Shown: piece after piece, positions 34,574 to 42,614 of the stretch
Layout of the letters: every line of letters starts with the position of its first letter
Position numbering within the stretch: position 1 is the first letter of the stretch
Assembly (NCBI GenBank): GCA_027023305.1
Contig: JALVVR010000022.1
Location: forward strand, 1,841-47,753
Direction: 5' to 3'
From: Campylobacterales bacterium
GTDB lineage: Bacteria > Campylobacterota > Campylobacteria > Campylobacterales > QNZT01
Length of the DNA stretch: 45,913 bases
Position numbers and translations under genes: made by a program
Notes under the pieces: generated by a model
What the model was told of the DNA's origin: nothing
The model's input: only the letters and a program-made list of their open reading frames with translations
Database searches by the model: none

Positions 34574-35647
34574 TTACTCTCCAATTGTTAGTTTTTGCAT
34601 AAGGGATTTTACACTTACAAGCTTATCTAGTTTATATCCATTTGTCCCAGTAAAGAAAAGTCCAGTATCTTTATCTCCTTGATAAGCTGCACTAAGTCTA
34701 TCAGCTATACAGTATCCAACTGCTTTTGCCTCAACTCCTCTGTTACAAGGAGCAACACAGTTTGAGATACATTTTATCTTAGGAGCTGTATGTTCTTCTA
34801 TCATTTTTTGAAGATTTGTTCTTACTCCTCTAGCAGGTAGTCCAACAGGAGATTTTAAAAGTTTTATATCAGCTTCTTTTGCATCTATCAATACTTGTTT
34901 AAAGTTTTCATTTGCATCACACTCAAAAGTTCCTATAAATCTAGTTGCCATTTGAACTCCTGCACAACCAAGAGATAAAAACTTATCTATGTCATTTTTA
35001 TCCCAAATACCACCAGCAGCTATCACTGGGATATCTCCCCAATTTTTTGCCTCTTCTATCACTGCTGGAACTATGTTTTCTAGTTGGAACTCTTCTTGGA
35101 AACACTGCTCATAAGAAAAGCCTTGATGTCCTCCACTTTTTGGTCCTTCTACTATAACTGCATCAGGAACTTTGTTGTATCTTTTCCATTTTCTACAGAT
35201 TAGTTTCAAAGCTCTTGCACTCGAAACGATAGGGATTAGTGCAACATCTGGAAAGTCTGCTATAAATTCTGGCATATTTGTTGGCAGTCCTGCTCCTGTT
35301 ATAATCATATTTGCACCAGCTTCACATGAGTCTCTTACTATACGACCATAGTCATTTGAAGCATATAAGACATTGGAAGCTAAAGGTGCATCTCCACATA
35401 TTTTTCTTGCATTTTCAAAGATTTTAAAGAGTGCATCACGACTGTAAAAATCTTTTTCAGAGTAAGGCTTACCATCTACTAGTTTGTGAGCATATTTTTC
35501 ATTTTCATAATACCCAGTTCCCACGGAACTTATAACTCCTAGTCCACCCTCTAGTGATACAGCTCCTGCTAACTTATCCCAGCTTATCCCTACTCCCATT
35601 CCACCTTGGATTATCGGGTGTTTTATCTCGTACTTTCCTATTTTCAT
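34574..35647 (-). CDS. Nitronate monooxygenase / FabK-like flavin oxidoreductase
   Basis: 357 aa TIM-barrel FMN protein. N-terminal HPIIQGGMGVGISWDKLAGA, phosphate-binding VIAAGGIWDKNDIDKFLSLG then AGVQMATRF (about 212-241), EGPKSGGHQGF with the family His, and a C-terminal Cys group (KCISNCVAPCNRG). The family includes nitronate monooxygenase and the enoyl-ACP reductase FabK; the sequence does not separate them, and the Cys group is a feature of the epsilonproteobacterial subgroup. ATG overlaps the tyrS stop by 4 nt. Confidence 0.85.
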   Translation of the reverse strand: MKIGKYEIKHPIIQGGMGVGISWDKLAGAVSLEGGLGVISSVGTGYYENEKYAHKLVDGKPYSEKDFYSRDALFKIFENARKICGDAPLASNVLYASNDYGRIVRDSCEAGANMIITGAGLPTNMPEFIADFPDVALIPIVSSARALKLICRKWKRYNKVPDAVIVEGPKSGGHQGFSYEQCFQEEFQLENIVPAVIEEAKNWGDIPVIAAGGIWDKNDIDKFLSLGCAGVQMATRFIGTFECDANENFKQVLIDAKEADIKLLKSPVGLPARGVRTNLQKMIEEHTAPKIKCISNCVAPCNRGVEAKAVGYCIADRLSAAYQGDKDTGLFFTGTNGYKLDKLVSVKSLMQKLTIGE

Positions 35648-36852
35648 CCTGACACCTTTAATTTTGCAAATTTTCTTTTTCCTATTTGTATAACATATTC
35701 ACCATTTTGTAATTTTAACTGTTCATCTTGGAGTTTTTGTGAGTCAAGTTTCACTGCACCTTGTTTTATATCTCTTCTAGCTTGGCTAGTTGATGGTTCA
35801 AGTCCTATGTCAACAAGAGCTTTTGCTATCCAAGTGTTACTATCTATATCAAAAGTTTTTATATCATCTGGAAGAGCATTTTTTGAAAAGACATTGTCAA
35901 ACTCATCTTTTGCTTTTCTGGCTTCATCTTTGCTAGAAAATCTAGCTGTTATCTCTAAAGCTAAGTTCTCTTTTGCCACTTTTGGATGAAGTTCTCCACT
36001 TTTTACTTTTTGTTTTAGATCCTCAATCTCTTTTGTAGTAAGAGAGCTTAAAAGGTCATAGTATCTCCACATAATTTCATCACTAATACTTAGTACTTTT
36101 GCATACATATCTTTTGGTAAGTCATTTACACCGATATAGTTTCCTAGAGATTTACTCATCTTTTGGACTCCATCAAGTCCTTCCAAAATAGGCATCATGA
36201 TAAGGACTTGCTCTTTGCCTATACCATAAGCTTTTTGAAGTTGTCTTCCCATAAGTAGGTTAAACTTTTGGTCAGTTCCACCAAGCTCTATATCACTTTT
36301 AAGATGAACACTATCATATCCTTGTAAAAGAGGGTATATAAACTCACTTATAGCGATAGGAGTTTGGGATTTGTATCTTTTATCAAAGTCATCTCTCTCT
36401 AGCATTCTAGCTACTGTTTGGTTCATGCAAAGCCCTATGATGCCATTTGCTCCAAGCTCATCTAACCAAGAGGAGTTATGAACAACAACAGTCTTTTCTT
36501 TGTCTAAGATTTTAAAAACTTGTTCTTGATAGGTTAAAGCATTTTTTAAAACATCCTCTTTTTGTAGAGGTTTTCTCATGACATTTTTCCCAGTAGGATC
36601 TCCTATCATAGCTGTAAAATCCCCAACTAAAAGCTGAACTATGCCACCATACTTTTGAAAAATGGCTACTTTTTGAAGTACAACAGTATGACCTAAGTGT
36701 ATATCCGGGCTAGTTGGGTCAAATCCTACTTTAACAAAGTAGTTTTTTCCATTTTCTAAATACTCTTTTAAAAGTTTTTCTAATCTTTCTTCGTCTATTA
36801 CCTCAGCTATCGCTCTTTTTATATCGTTTAGTGCATCTTCTATTTTAAACAC
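35644..36852 (-). CDS. tyrS: Tyrosine--tRNA ligase
   Basis: 402 aa, TyrRS of the TyrZ-like bacterial class. HIGH-type motif HLGH (52-55) in FDPTSPDIHLGHTVVLQ, KMSKS in GVQKMSKSLGNYIGV (about 230-244), and a C-terminal S4 RNA-binding domain (SQARRDIKQGAVKLDSQKL). GTG start at 36850-36852 with aagggg upstream. Follows spoT by 11 nt. Confidence 0.97.
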   Translation of the reverse strand: MFKIEDALNDIKRAIAEVIDEERLEKLLKEYLENGKNYFVKVGFDPTSPDIHLGHTVVLQKVAIFQKYGGIVQLLVGDFTAMIGDPTGKNVMRKPLQKEDVLKNALTYQEQVFKILDKEKTVVVHNSSWLDELGANGIIGLCMNQTVARMLERDDFDKRYKSQTPIAISEFIYPLLQGYDSVHLKSDIELGGTDQKFNLLMGRQLQKAYGIGKEQVLIMMPILEGLDGVQKMSKSLGNYIGVNDLPKDMYAKVLSISDEIMWRYYDLLSSLTTKEIEDLKQKVKSGELHPKVAKENLALEITARFSSKDEARKAKDEFDNVFSKNALPDDIKTFDIDSNTWIAKALVDIGLEPSTSQARRDIKQGAVKLDSQKLQDEQLKLQNGEYVIQIGKRKFAKLKVSG

Positions 36853-36863
36853 AAAACCCCTTT

Positions 36864-39038
36864 TTAGTTTTTATAAGCATCATCTATGGCAAAAAAATCG
36901 ATAATCTTATAACTTTCACTTTTTTTGTTGATAATTTTATCTTTTATAACTTTCAAATCGCTATCATTTGTGATTTCTATATCTATTTGGAAAAATGAAG
37001 TTAAATCATCTTCACTTTTTGATAGAGATATATTTATCAAATCGACCTCTATTTTAGCTAAATATTGTAAAAACTTTGCTAAAGCTCCCTTTTTATTTTC
37101 GATACTTACTATTAGTTTGAAAATATTGTTTTTCTTCTTTGTCCACTTGATAAATACTGCCTTATTTCTCTCATCTATCAACTCTTTTGCTTTTTGGCAA
37201 AACTTGTGATGAACTGTTATAGAGTTTCCTTTTACTATGCCTACTATATCATCTCCATATTTTGGATGACAACAGTAATCAAATGATAGTGATGAGTAGT
37301 TGTTTGTTGAGTAGATAGAGAGTTTATCAAAAACTTTTTCTTTTAATTTATATGATTTTAAAGGAGAAATGATAGGTATTATGACTCGATTATCTATCAA
37401 AGATTTTCTTATTTTTGATATTTTTGATTGTAAAACATTTATATCTGTTGCTGCTTTAGAAATATTGTTTTGAAGATTTTCCCTTTTTATCACTTTTAAG
37501 AGTGCTTTGTGAGATATGCTTAGTTCACTTGCTATGATATTTTTTGCTACTTTTTCATTTATCTCTTTTAGTTTTGATTTACAGTTTTGAGTAAGGGCAG
37601 TTTTTGCTCTTGTAGTTTTGACTGAGTTTATCCAACTACATCTATATATGATTTCATTTCCAGTTACTATCTTTATTATATCTCCATTTTTTAGTTCAGT
37701 TAGAAAGGGTACTCTTTTTTTGTTGACATAGGCTTCTTTTGCATAAAGTCCAACTTCACTATGTACAGTAAATGCAAAGTCAAGTATAGTTGAGCCTTTT
37801 GGAAAACTAAATAGATCTCCTTTTGGAGAGTAAACGGTAACTTCTTCGCTGTAAAGTTCGGCTTTTGTTGCATCTATGATATGGTCTATGTTTTTAGTAT
37901 CACTTTCACTTTTAAGATCATTAAGCCACTCTAATTTTGGGCTGAGTCCTTCATGACCTTTGTATTTCCAGTGAGATGCTACACCATACTCGGCAGATTT
38001 GTGCATATCAAAGGTTCTTATTTGTATTTCATATATATATGATTTGTTAAAAACGGTTGTGTGAATAGTTTGGTATCCATTATCCTTTGGAAGTGCGATA
38101 TAATCTTTAAATCTTGCTATTAGTGGTCTAAATTTTAAGTGAACTAAGCCTAAAACTTTGTAGCATAAAAGAGGTTCTTTTACTAAAATCCTAAGAGCTA
38201 AGAGGTCAAGTATTTCATCTATTGAGACCCCTTTTCTTTGCATTTTTTGGTAGATTGAGTATTTGTGTTTTATACGACCTTCTATTTTAAAGCTACCATC
38301 TATAAAGCCGTTTTTTAGCATCATTTTTCTTAGCTTTTCTACAAAAGTGTTTAGTTTTAGTCTTAGATCTTGGGAATTGTTTTGTAAAAAAGTTGTTATC
38401 TCCTGGTACTTTTGTGGGAATAGATAGTAAAAACATTTATCTTCAAGTACATTTTTTATCTTTGATATACCAAGTCTATGGGCTATGGGTACATACACAA
38501 CTAGAGTTTCTTCTGCTATCCTTTTTTGTTTTTGTGCATTTAGTGCATCAAGAGTTAGCATGTTGTGAACTCGATCACATAGTTTTATCACTAGAACTCT
38601 CACATCATCTATCGAAGTGATAAGCATCTTTCTAAAAGTAAGGGCTGAAGTAATAATCTTTTTATCTGAAGTTGAGGATATCAGCTCCTCTTCTCTTATC
38701 TCTGTTATCTTTGTGAGTCCATCTACTAAGTTTCGTATTTTTTTTCCAAACTTTTCTTCTATATCTTCACTTGTAACTGATGTATCTTCTACTGTATCAT
38801 GAAGAAGAGCAGCGATAATCATATCAGCATCACCACCAACTAACTTAACAACAACTGCTACTAAAATAGGGTGAATGATGTATGGTTCGCCACTTTTTCT
38901 AAACTGACCTTCGTGTGCATTTTTTGCAAATTCTAGGGCATCTAGTAGGTTTTTGTTTTTACCTACTATGTTGTAAAAAATTCCTTTTGCTTCGAGTACA
39001 TCTTTAACTAATTTTAAATTTTCTAAAGATGTATTCAT
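36864..39038 (-). CDS. spoT: Bifunctional (p)ppGpp synthase/hydrolase
   Basis: 724 aa. HD hydrolase domain: AHEGQFRKSGEPYIIHP (40-57) and ALLHDTVEDT (77-86) with His80-Asp81. Synthetase region: RIKHKYSIYQKMQRKG and DNGYQTIHTTVF (about 315-326). TGS domain (VTVYSPKGDLFSFPKGSTIL) and a C-terminal ACT domain (FKLIVSIENKKGALAKFLQY). Both active sites look complete, so it both makes and degrades the alarmone; it is the only RSH protein in this window. Sits 9 nt after rpoZ, whose omega subunit helps RNA polymerase sense ppGpp in other bacteria. Confidence 0.96.
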   Translation of the reverse strand: MNTSLENLKLVKDVLEAKGIFYNIVGKNKNLLDALEFAKNAHEGQFRKSGEPYIIHPILVAVVVKLVGGDADMIIAALLHDTVEDTSVTSEDIEEKFGKKIRNLVDGLTKITEIREEELISSTSDKKIITSALTFRKMLITSIDDVRVLVIKLCDRVHNMLTLDALNAQKQKRIAEETLVVYVPIAHRLGISKIKNVLEDKCFYYLFPQKYQEITTFLQNNSQDLRLKLNTFVEKLRKMMLKNGFIDGSFKIEGRIKHKYSIYQKMQRKGVSIDEILDLLALRILVKEPLLCYKVLGLVHLKFRPLIARFKDYIALPKDNGYQTIHTTVFNKSYIYEIQIRTFDMHKSAEYGVASHWKYKGHEGLSPKLEWLNDLKSESDTKNIDHIIDATKAELYSEEVTVYSPKGDLFSFPKGSTILDFAFTVHSEVGLYAKEAYVNKKRVPFLTELKNGDIIKIVTGNEIIYRCSWINSVKTTRAKTALTQNCKSKLKEINEKVAKNIIASELSISHKALLKVIKRENLQNNISKAATDINVLQSKISKIRKSLIDNRVIIPIISPLKSYKLKEKVFDKLSIYSTNNYSSLSFDYCCHPKYGDDIVGIVKGNSITVHHKFCQKAKELIDERNKAVFIKWTKKKNNIFKLIVSIENKKGALAKFLQYLAKIEVDLINISLSKSEDDLTSFFQIDIEITNDSDLKVIKDKIINKKSESYKIIDFFAIDDAYKN

Positions 39039-39047
39039 AAAGCTATC

Positions 39048-39257
39048 TTATGAGATGTTTTCTAGTTTTATTGCACCCTCTGCTATTTCCATCAAGGCGA
39101 TGTCGGGATTTTTTAAGTTATGATTTTTTTTAAGTTCTATTTTTGGTTCACTTCCAGCTGAGAGTTCATTTGCTCTTTTTGAAACCATCAAAGATAGAAC
39201 ATAGCTATCTTCATCTACTTGTTTTAATGCTTTTGATATTATTTTTTCTAATCTCAT
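39048..39257 (-). CDS. rpoZ: RNA polymerase omega subunit
   Basis: 69 aa. RLEKIISKALKQVDEDSYVL followed by MVSKRANELS match the omega N-terminal helices (the conserved R-A-x-E-L). Short compared with the 91-aa E. coli protein, as in other Campylobacterota. Lies between pyrH (14 nt upstream) and spoT (9 nt downstream). Confidence 0.92.
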   Translation of the reverse strand: MRLEKIISKALKQVDEDSYVLSLMVSKRANELSAGSEPKIELKKNHNLKNPDIALMEIAEGAIKLENIS

Positions 39258-39271
39258 ATTACTTTTCCTTG

Positions 39272-40015
<744 letters not shown>

Positions 40016-40038
40016 TTATATATATTACTAGAAAATTA

Positions 40039-40872
40039 TTAAAAAATAATAGTTTTATTGTTGTAAACAAAAACTCTATCATCAAAGACTAAATCTATTG
40101 CTTCATTAAGAACGGATTTTTCTATTTCTCTTCCAGCTCTTTGCATATCTTTCCAGCTGTATTCGTGGTTTACTTCTTTGACATTTTGAGCTATTATAGG
40201 TCCTTCGTCAAGGTTGTTATTTACAAAGTGAGCAGTTGCTCCTATGATTTTTACTCCACGATTGTATGCTTGTTTGTAAGGATTTGCACCTATGAAAGCT
40301 GGTAAAAATGAGTGGTGGATGTTTATGATTTTTCCCTCATATGGTTTGACAAAGTCGCTAGAGAGGATTCTCATGTATTTTGCTAAGATGATATAATCAA
40401 TATCTAAATTTTTGAGTAATTCTAAAACTTCTTTTTCATGTTTGTTTCTTGTTTTTCCCTCTGCAGATATGCAGTAGAAAGGTATGTCAAATTTTTGGCT
40501 TAACTCTTTTAAATCTTCATGATTTGCAATTATAGCTTTTATGTTTGCATTTAGAGCACCACTATAATGCTTTATAAGTATATCACCTAGGGCATGAGAC
40601 TCTTTTGTAGCCATAACAATTATATCTTTTTTCCTACTTTTTGCTATGCTGATGTTGGTATCAAGTGGAAGGGATGATAAAAGCTCTTGTTTTAGAGTAG
40701 TTTCTTTAAATTCCCCATAAACTCTAGCTCTAAAGAAAAACTTTGCATTTTCTTTATCTACAAATTCATTGTTTTTTTCTATATTTAGAGCATTTTTAAA
40801 AAGTATGTCTGAGATTTTATAAACTAAACCTTTTTCATCACTGCATGAGATTTTTATTATGTATTTGTTCAA
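40039..40872 (-). CDS. purU: Formyltetrahydrofolate deformylase
   Basis: 277 aa. N-terminal ACT domain (YIIKISCSDEKGLVYKISDI) and C-terminal formyltransferase-fold domain with INIHHSFLPAFIGANPYKQA (Asn184, His186) and ATAHFVNNNLDEGPII (Asp222). It hydrolyses 10-formyl-THF to formate and THF. Start TTG 40870-40872, the only fitting start before the ACT domain. Its ribosome site (gggag) lies inside the hairpin at 40877-40898. Followed by 44 bp before pyrH. Confidence 0.95.
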   Translation of the reverse strand: MNKYIIKISCSDEKGLVYKISDILFKNALNIEKNNEFVDKENAKFFFRARVYGEFKETTLKQELLSSLPLDTNISIAKSRKKDIIVMATKESHALGDILIKHYSGALNANIKAIIANHEDLKELSQKFDIPFYCISAEGKTRNKHEKEVLELLKNLDIDYIILAKYMRILSSDFVKPYEGKIINIHHSFLPAFIGANPYKQAYNRGVKIIGATAHFVNNNLDEGPIIAQNVKEVNHEYSWKDMQRAGREIEKSVLNEAIDLVFDDRVFVYNNKTIIF

Positions 40873-40876
40873 GGAT

Positions 40877-40898
40877 ATCTCCCAAATTTTTGGGAGAT
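40877..40898 (-). promoter_or_regulatory. Hairpin that encloses the purU ribosome site
   Basis: On the minus strand ATCTCCCAAA pairs perfectly with TTTGGGAGAT across a 2-nt loop (in practice a longer loop). The 3' arm contains the GGGAG ribosome site 4-8 nt before the TTG start of purU. No T run follows, so it is not a classic terminator for the upstream gene. Most likely it limits purU translation. Confidence 0.6.
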
Positions 40899-40923
40899 TA
40901 TACTACATTTTCTTTAGAAATTG

Positions 40924-41409
40924 TTATGCAATCTCTGTTACACCTATTCGAGAAAGAAAAGACTCTACAGTATCATCTTCATGATGGCCAGTGATAGTGT
41001 AGTTAAGTTCAACAAATTTACCATCATAATCTTTTGATTCTACTATACTTTTTAGTAAAAATGCTATTTTTTGAGCAGACTCTATGGTGCATTCTAATAA
41101 AAGTATAACAAACTCTCCATCATCCCACTCTACAAGTATATCTGTATCTCTAATCTCATAGTTTAATCTTTCTGCAACCCTTGATAGAGTAGAGTGGTCA
41201 ACTATCTCTTTGTTTTCTTTAAAAGTAGCTACAAAGTGAACACCTGAGAGATTTTTCTCTTCATTCCTATCATTGTGTATCTCATCATTTACTATGGCAT
41301 TTAGTTTTTCTTTTGTATAAATTGTTAAAAATTCATCAAAATCTACCTTGCCTTTAACTCTATCTAGTTTTGAAAACTCTTTTATAAAAAATACTTTTTT
41401 ACCTAACAT
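40924..41409 (-). CDS. Degenerate stand-alone GGDEF-domain protein
   Basis: 161 aa. Residues 73-140 match the second half of a GGDEF domain: LSRVAERLNYEIRDTDILVE, then WDDGEFVILL (95-104) and TIESAQKIAFLLKSIV. The active-site GGDEF reads DDGEF, so cyclic-di-GMP synthesis is improbable; it may bind nucleotide or protein instead. The first half (about 1-70) is divergent and lacks clear Mg- and GTP-binding residues. No sensor or membrane domain. ATG with aaggatt 5 bases upstream. Likely to end near the purU hairpin. Confidence 0.7.
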   Translation of the reverse strand: MLGKKVFFIKEFSKLDRVKGKVDFDEFLTIYTKEKLNAIVNDEIHNDRNEEKNLSGVHFVATFKENKEIVDHSTLSRVAERLNYEIRDTDILVEWDDGEFVILLLECTIESAQKIAFLLKSIVESKDYDGKFVELNYTITGHHEDDTVESFLSRIGVTEIA

Positions 41410-41781
41410 ATTTTAATCCTTCTTGTTTGTCGTTAAAAGCATATCGGCGAAAGTAAATTTTTTATTAACTTTGTTTTGAAAAAGTTACTATTTTTTAATA
41501 TTGTGTTACTTTCTGCAACTTTTATTTACTTCAAATAAAGTATATTCACTCAATACTGATTATCATGAAAGATACTTAACACGGTTGTTTAGTGTTGATT
41601 ATATAGAAAAAGTTTGATTATTTTTTTAAAGTTTTTTATTAGTTGTCCGATTTAGGTTTAGTCCAAAGTGCCACTAAAACACTCCTCCTCGTAATTGGTA
41701 CTTTGGATGATTTCTTATAAGATTTAATACCCCAAAACTCTTTGCAAACCCTCTTTAGTATCTATACCTATACTATTTGTT
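41410..41781. other. 372-bp AT-rich intergenic region with an inverted repeat and possible remnant
   Basis: No intact gene. A 12-bp inverted repeat with one G-T mismatch (41662-41673 and 41696-41707, tccaaagtgcca / tggtactttgga) encloses a 22-nt loop. On the minus strand, a 23-codon frame overlaps the ParE-type 3' end (41724-41795, reading VETNSIGIDTKEGLQRVLGY). A shifted frame reads SYKKSSKVPITRRSVLVALW then TKPKSDN before a stop. These look like a decayed coding segment or a conserved repeat. Upstream of the GGDEF gene I see only AT-rich DNA. Confidence 0.4.
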
Positions 41782-42120
41782 TCAACCTCTACCATTCACT
41801 TCCTTGAACTTGTTATCATCTTCAAATAAACTTTGCCTATCTTTCCAATAATCAGGCTTTCTATTAAGTTGCATTACTGCTAATATAACAATCTCATTAT
41901 CTTTTTTATAGTATATTATCCCATAAGGAAATCTGTTTGTCAAACATCTTCTTATATCATCCCCCATTGGATGCCAAGCATTTGGAAATTGTATAATTCT
42001 TTGGATAGTACTATAAACTTCATCTGCAAACTCAAGACCTAAATTTGCTCTACATTCTTCATAATAATCAACAGCTTTAAAAAACTCATTTTGAGCATCA
42101 GGATGAAAAGAAAATTTCAT
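41782..42120 (-). CDS. ParE/RelE-family toxin
   Basis: 112 aa. Fold and motifs of the ParE branch: KFSFHPDAQNEFFKAVDYYE at the N-terminus, DEVYSTIQRIIQFPNAWHPM, and RRCLTNRFPYGIIYYKKDNE leading into VILAVMQLNRKPDYWKDR. ParE toxins inhibit gyrase; RelE relatives cut mRNA at the ribosome. The paired antitoxin gene is directly upstream, with its TAA abutting this ATG. Intact. Confidence 0.88.
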   Translation of the reverse strand: MKFSFHPDAQNEFFKAVDYYEECRANLGLEFADEVYSTIQRIIQFPNAWHPMGDDIRRCLTNRFPYGIIYYKKDNEIVILAVMQLNRKPDYWKDRQSLFEDDNKFKEVNGRG

Positions 42121-42351
42121 TTAAGCAAATCTTTGTTTTACTTTTTCAAAAACTTCGTTGCCATCTATCAGATGGACTTTTCCATTCTCAATATCATTTT
42201 TTCTTTCTAAGGCTTTCTTAAACCATAAGTTATCAATAGACTTATCCAACCCATTTAAATTAGTCAAAATTTTATCAACAATTTTAACTTTTAAATCAAG
42301 TGGCAAAACTTCAATTTCTTCAAAAAGTTCTCTTTCTTTTACTGTTGTCAT
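42121..42351 (-). CDS. Antitoxin of the ParE-type module
   Basis: 76 aa. Sequence pattern of the short putative addiction-module component family (FEEIEVLPLDLKVKIVDKIL, then NGLDKSIDNLWFKKALERKN, with the EVFEKVKQRF C-terminus), which pairs with ParE-like toxins. Located immediately before the toxin (stop abuts the toxin ATG), the usual antitoxin-first order. ATG preceded by a gagga site and a -10 box at 42380-42385. Confidence 0.85.
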   Translation of the reverse strand: MTTVKERELFEEIEVLPLDLKVKIVDKILTNLNGLDKSIDNLWFKKALERKNDIENGKVHLIDGNEVFEKVKQRFA

Positions 42352-42379
42352 GATATATCCTCAACTAGAGTTTTTTTGT

Positions 42380-42385
42380 ATTTTA
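42380..42385 (-). promoter_or_regulatory. Possible -10 box for the toxin-antitoxin pair
   Basis: Minus-strand TAAAAT within gataaaat, about 29 nt upstream of the antitoxin ATG. A 7-bp hairpin (aaacttc/gaagttt) further upstream at about 42439-42455 could be an operator for autoregulation, which is speculative. Confidence 0.4.
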
Positions 42386-42574
42386 TCATGATTTTCATTT
42401 TTTGGAGCTATTTTTGTAAAATTTGCTTGAAATTTTAAACTTCTGGGAAGTTTTCAAGGAAACTTTTTGCAAAAGTAAAATCACTACCGTTAGTTTTGCT
42501 TCTTTTTTAAAAAGAAGGTATAAAGGAACTTTGGTTTAGATAATGAACTAAAAATGAATGATAACGTTTGACTT

Positions 42575-42599
42575 CACCGACAGGTTTACCTGTTCGGTG
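42575..42599 (-). terminator. Hairpin after the helicase gene
   Basis: caccgacagg and cctgttcggtg pair with one bulged base around a TTTA loop, 15 nt beyond the helicase stop. There is no clear T run. It is the likely 3' boundary of the Gabija-like operon, but could also mark an island edge. The gap 42352-42614 holds this, an 18-of-19 AT-rich palindrome at 42499-42517 and the promoter of the toxin-antitoxin pair, and no gene. Confidence 0.45.
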
Positions 42600-42614
42600 C
42601 TAAGTTTTGTTGTG

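Noticed and set aside
34574..35647. Assignment of the flavin oxidoreductase specifically as FabK
   Set aside because: Sequence does not separate FabK from nitronate monooxygenase; context with tyrS and the amidase gives no help.
41556..41571. Fur-box-like sequence (tgattatcatgaaa)
   Set aside because: Only a partial, single-sided match with no iron-related gene adjacent.
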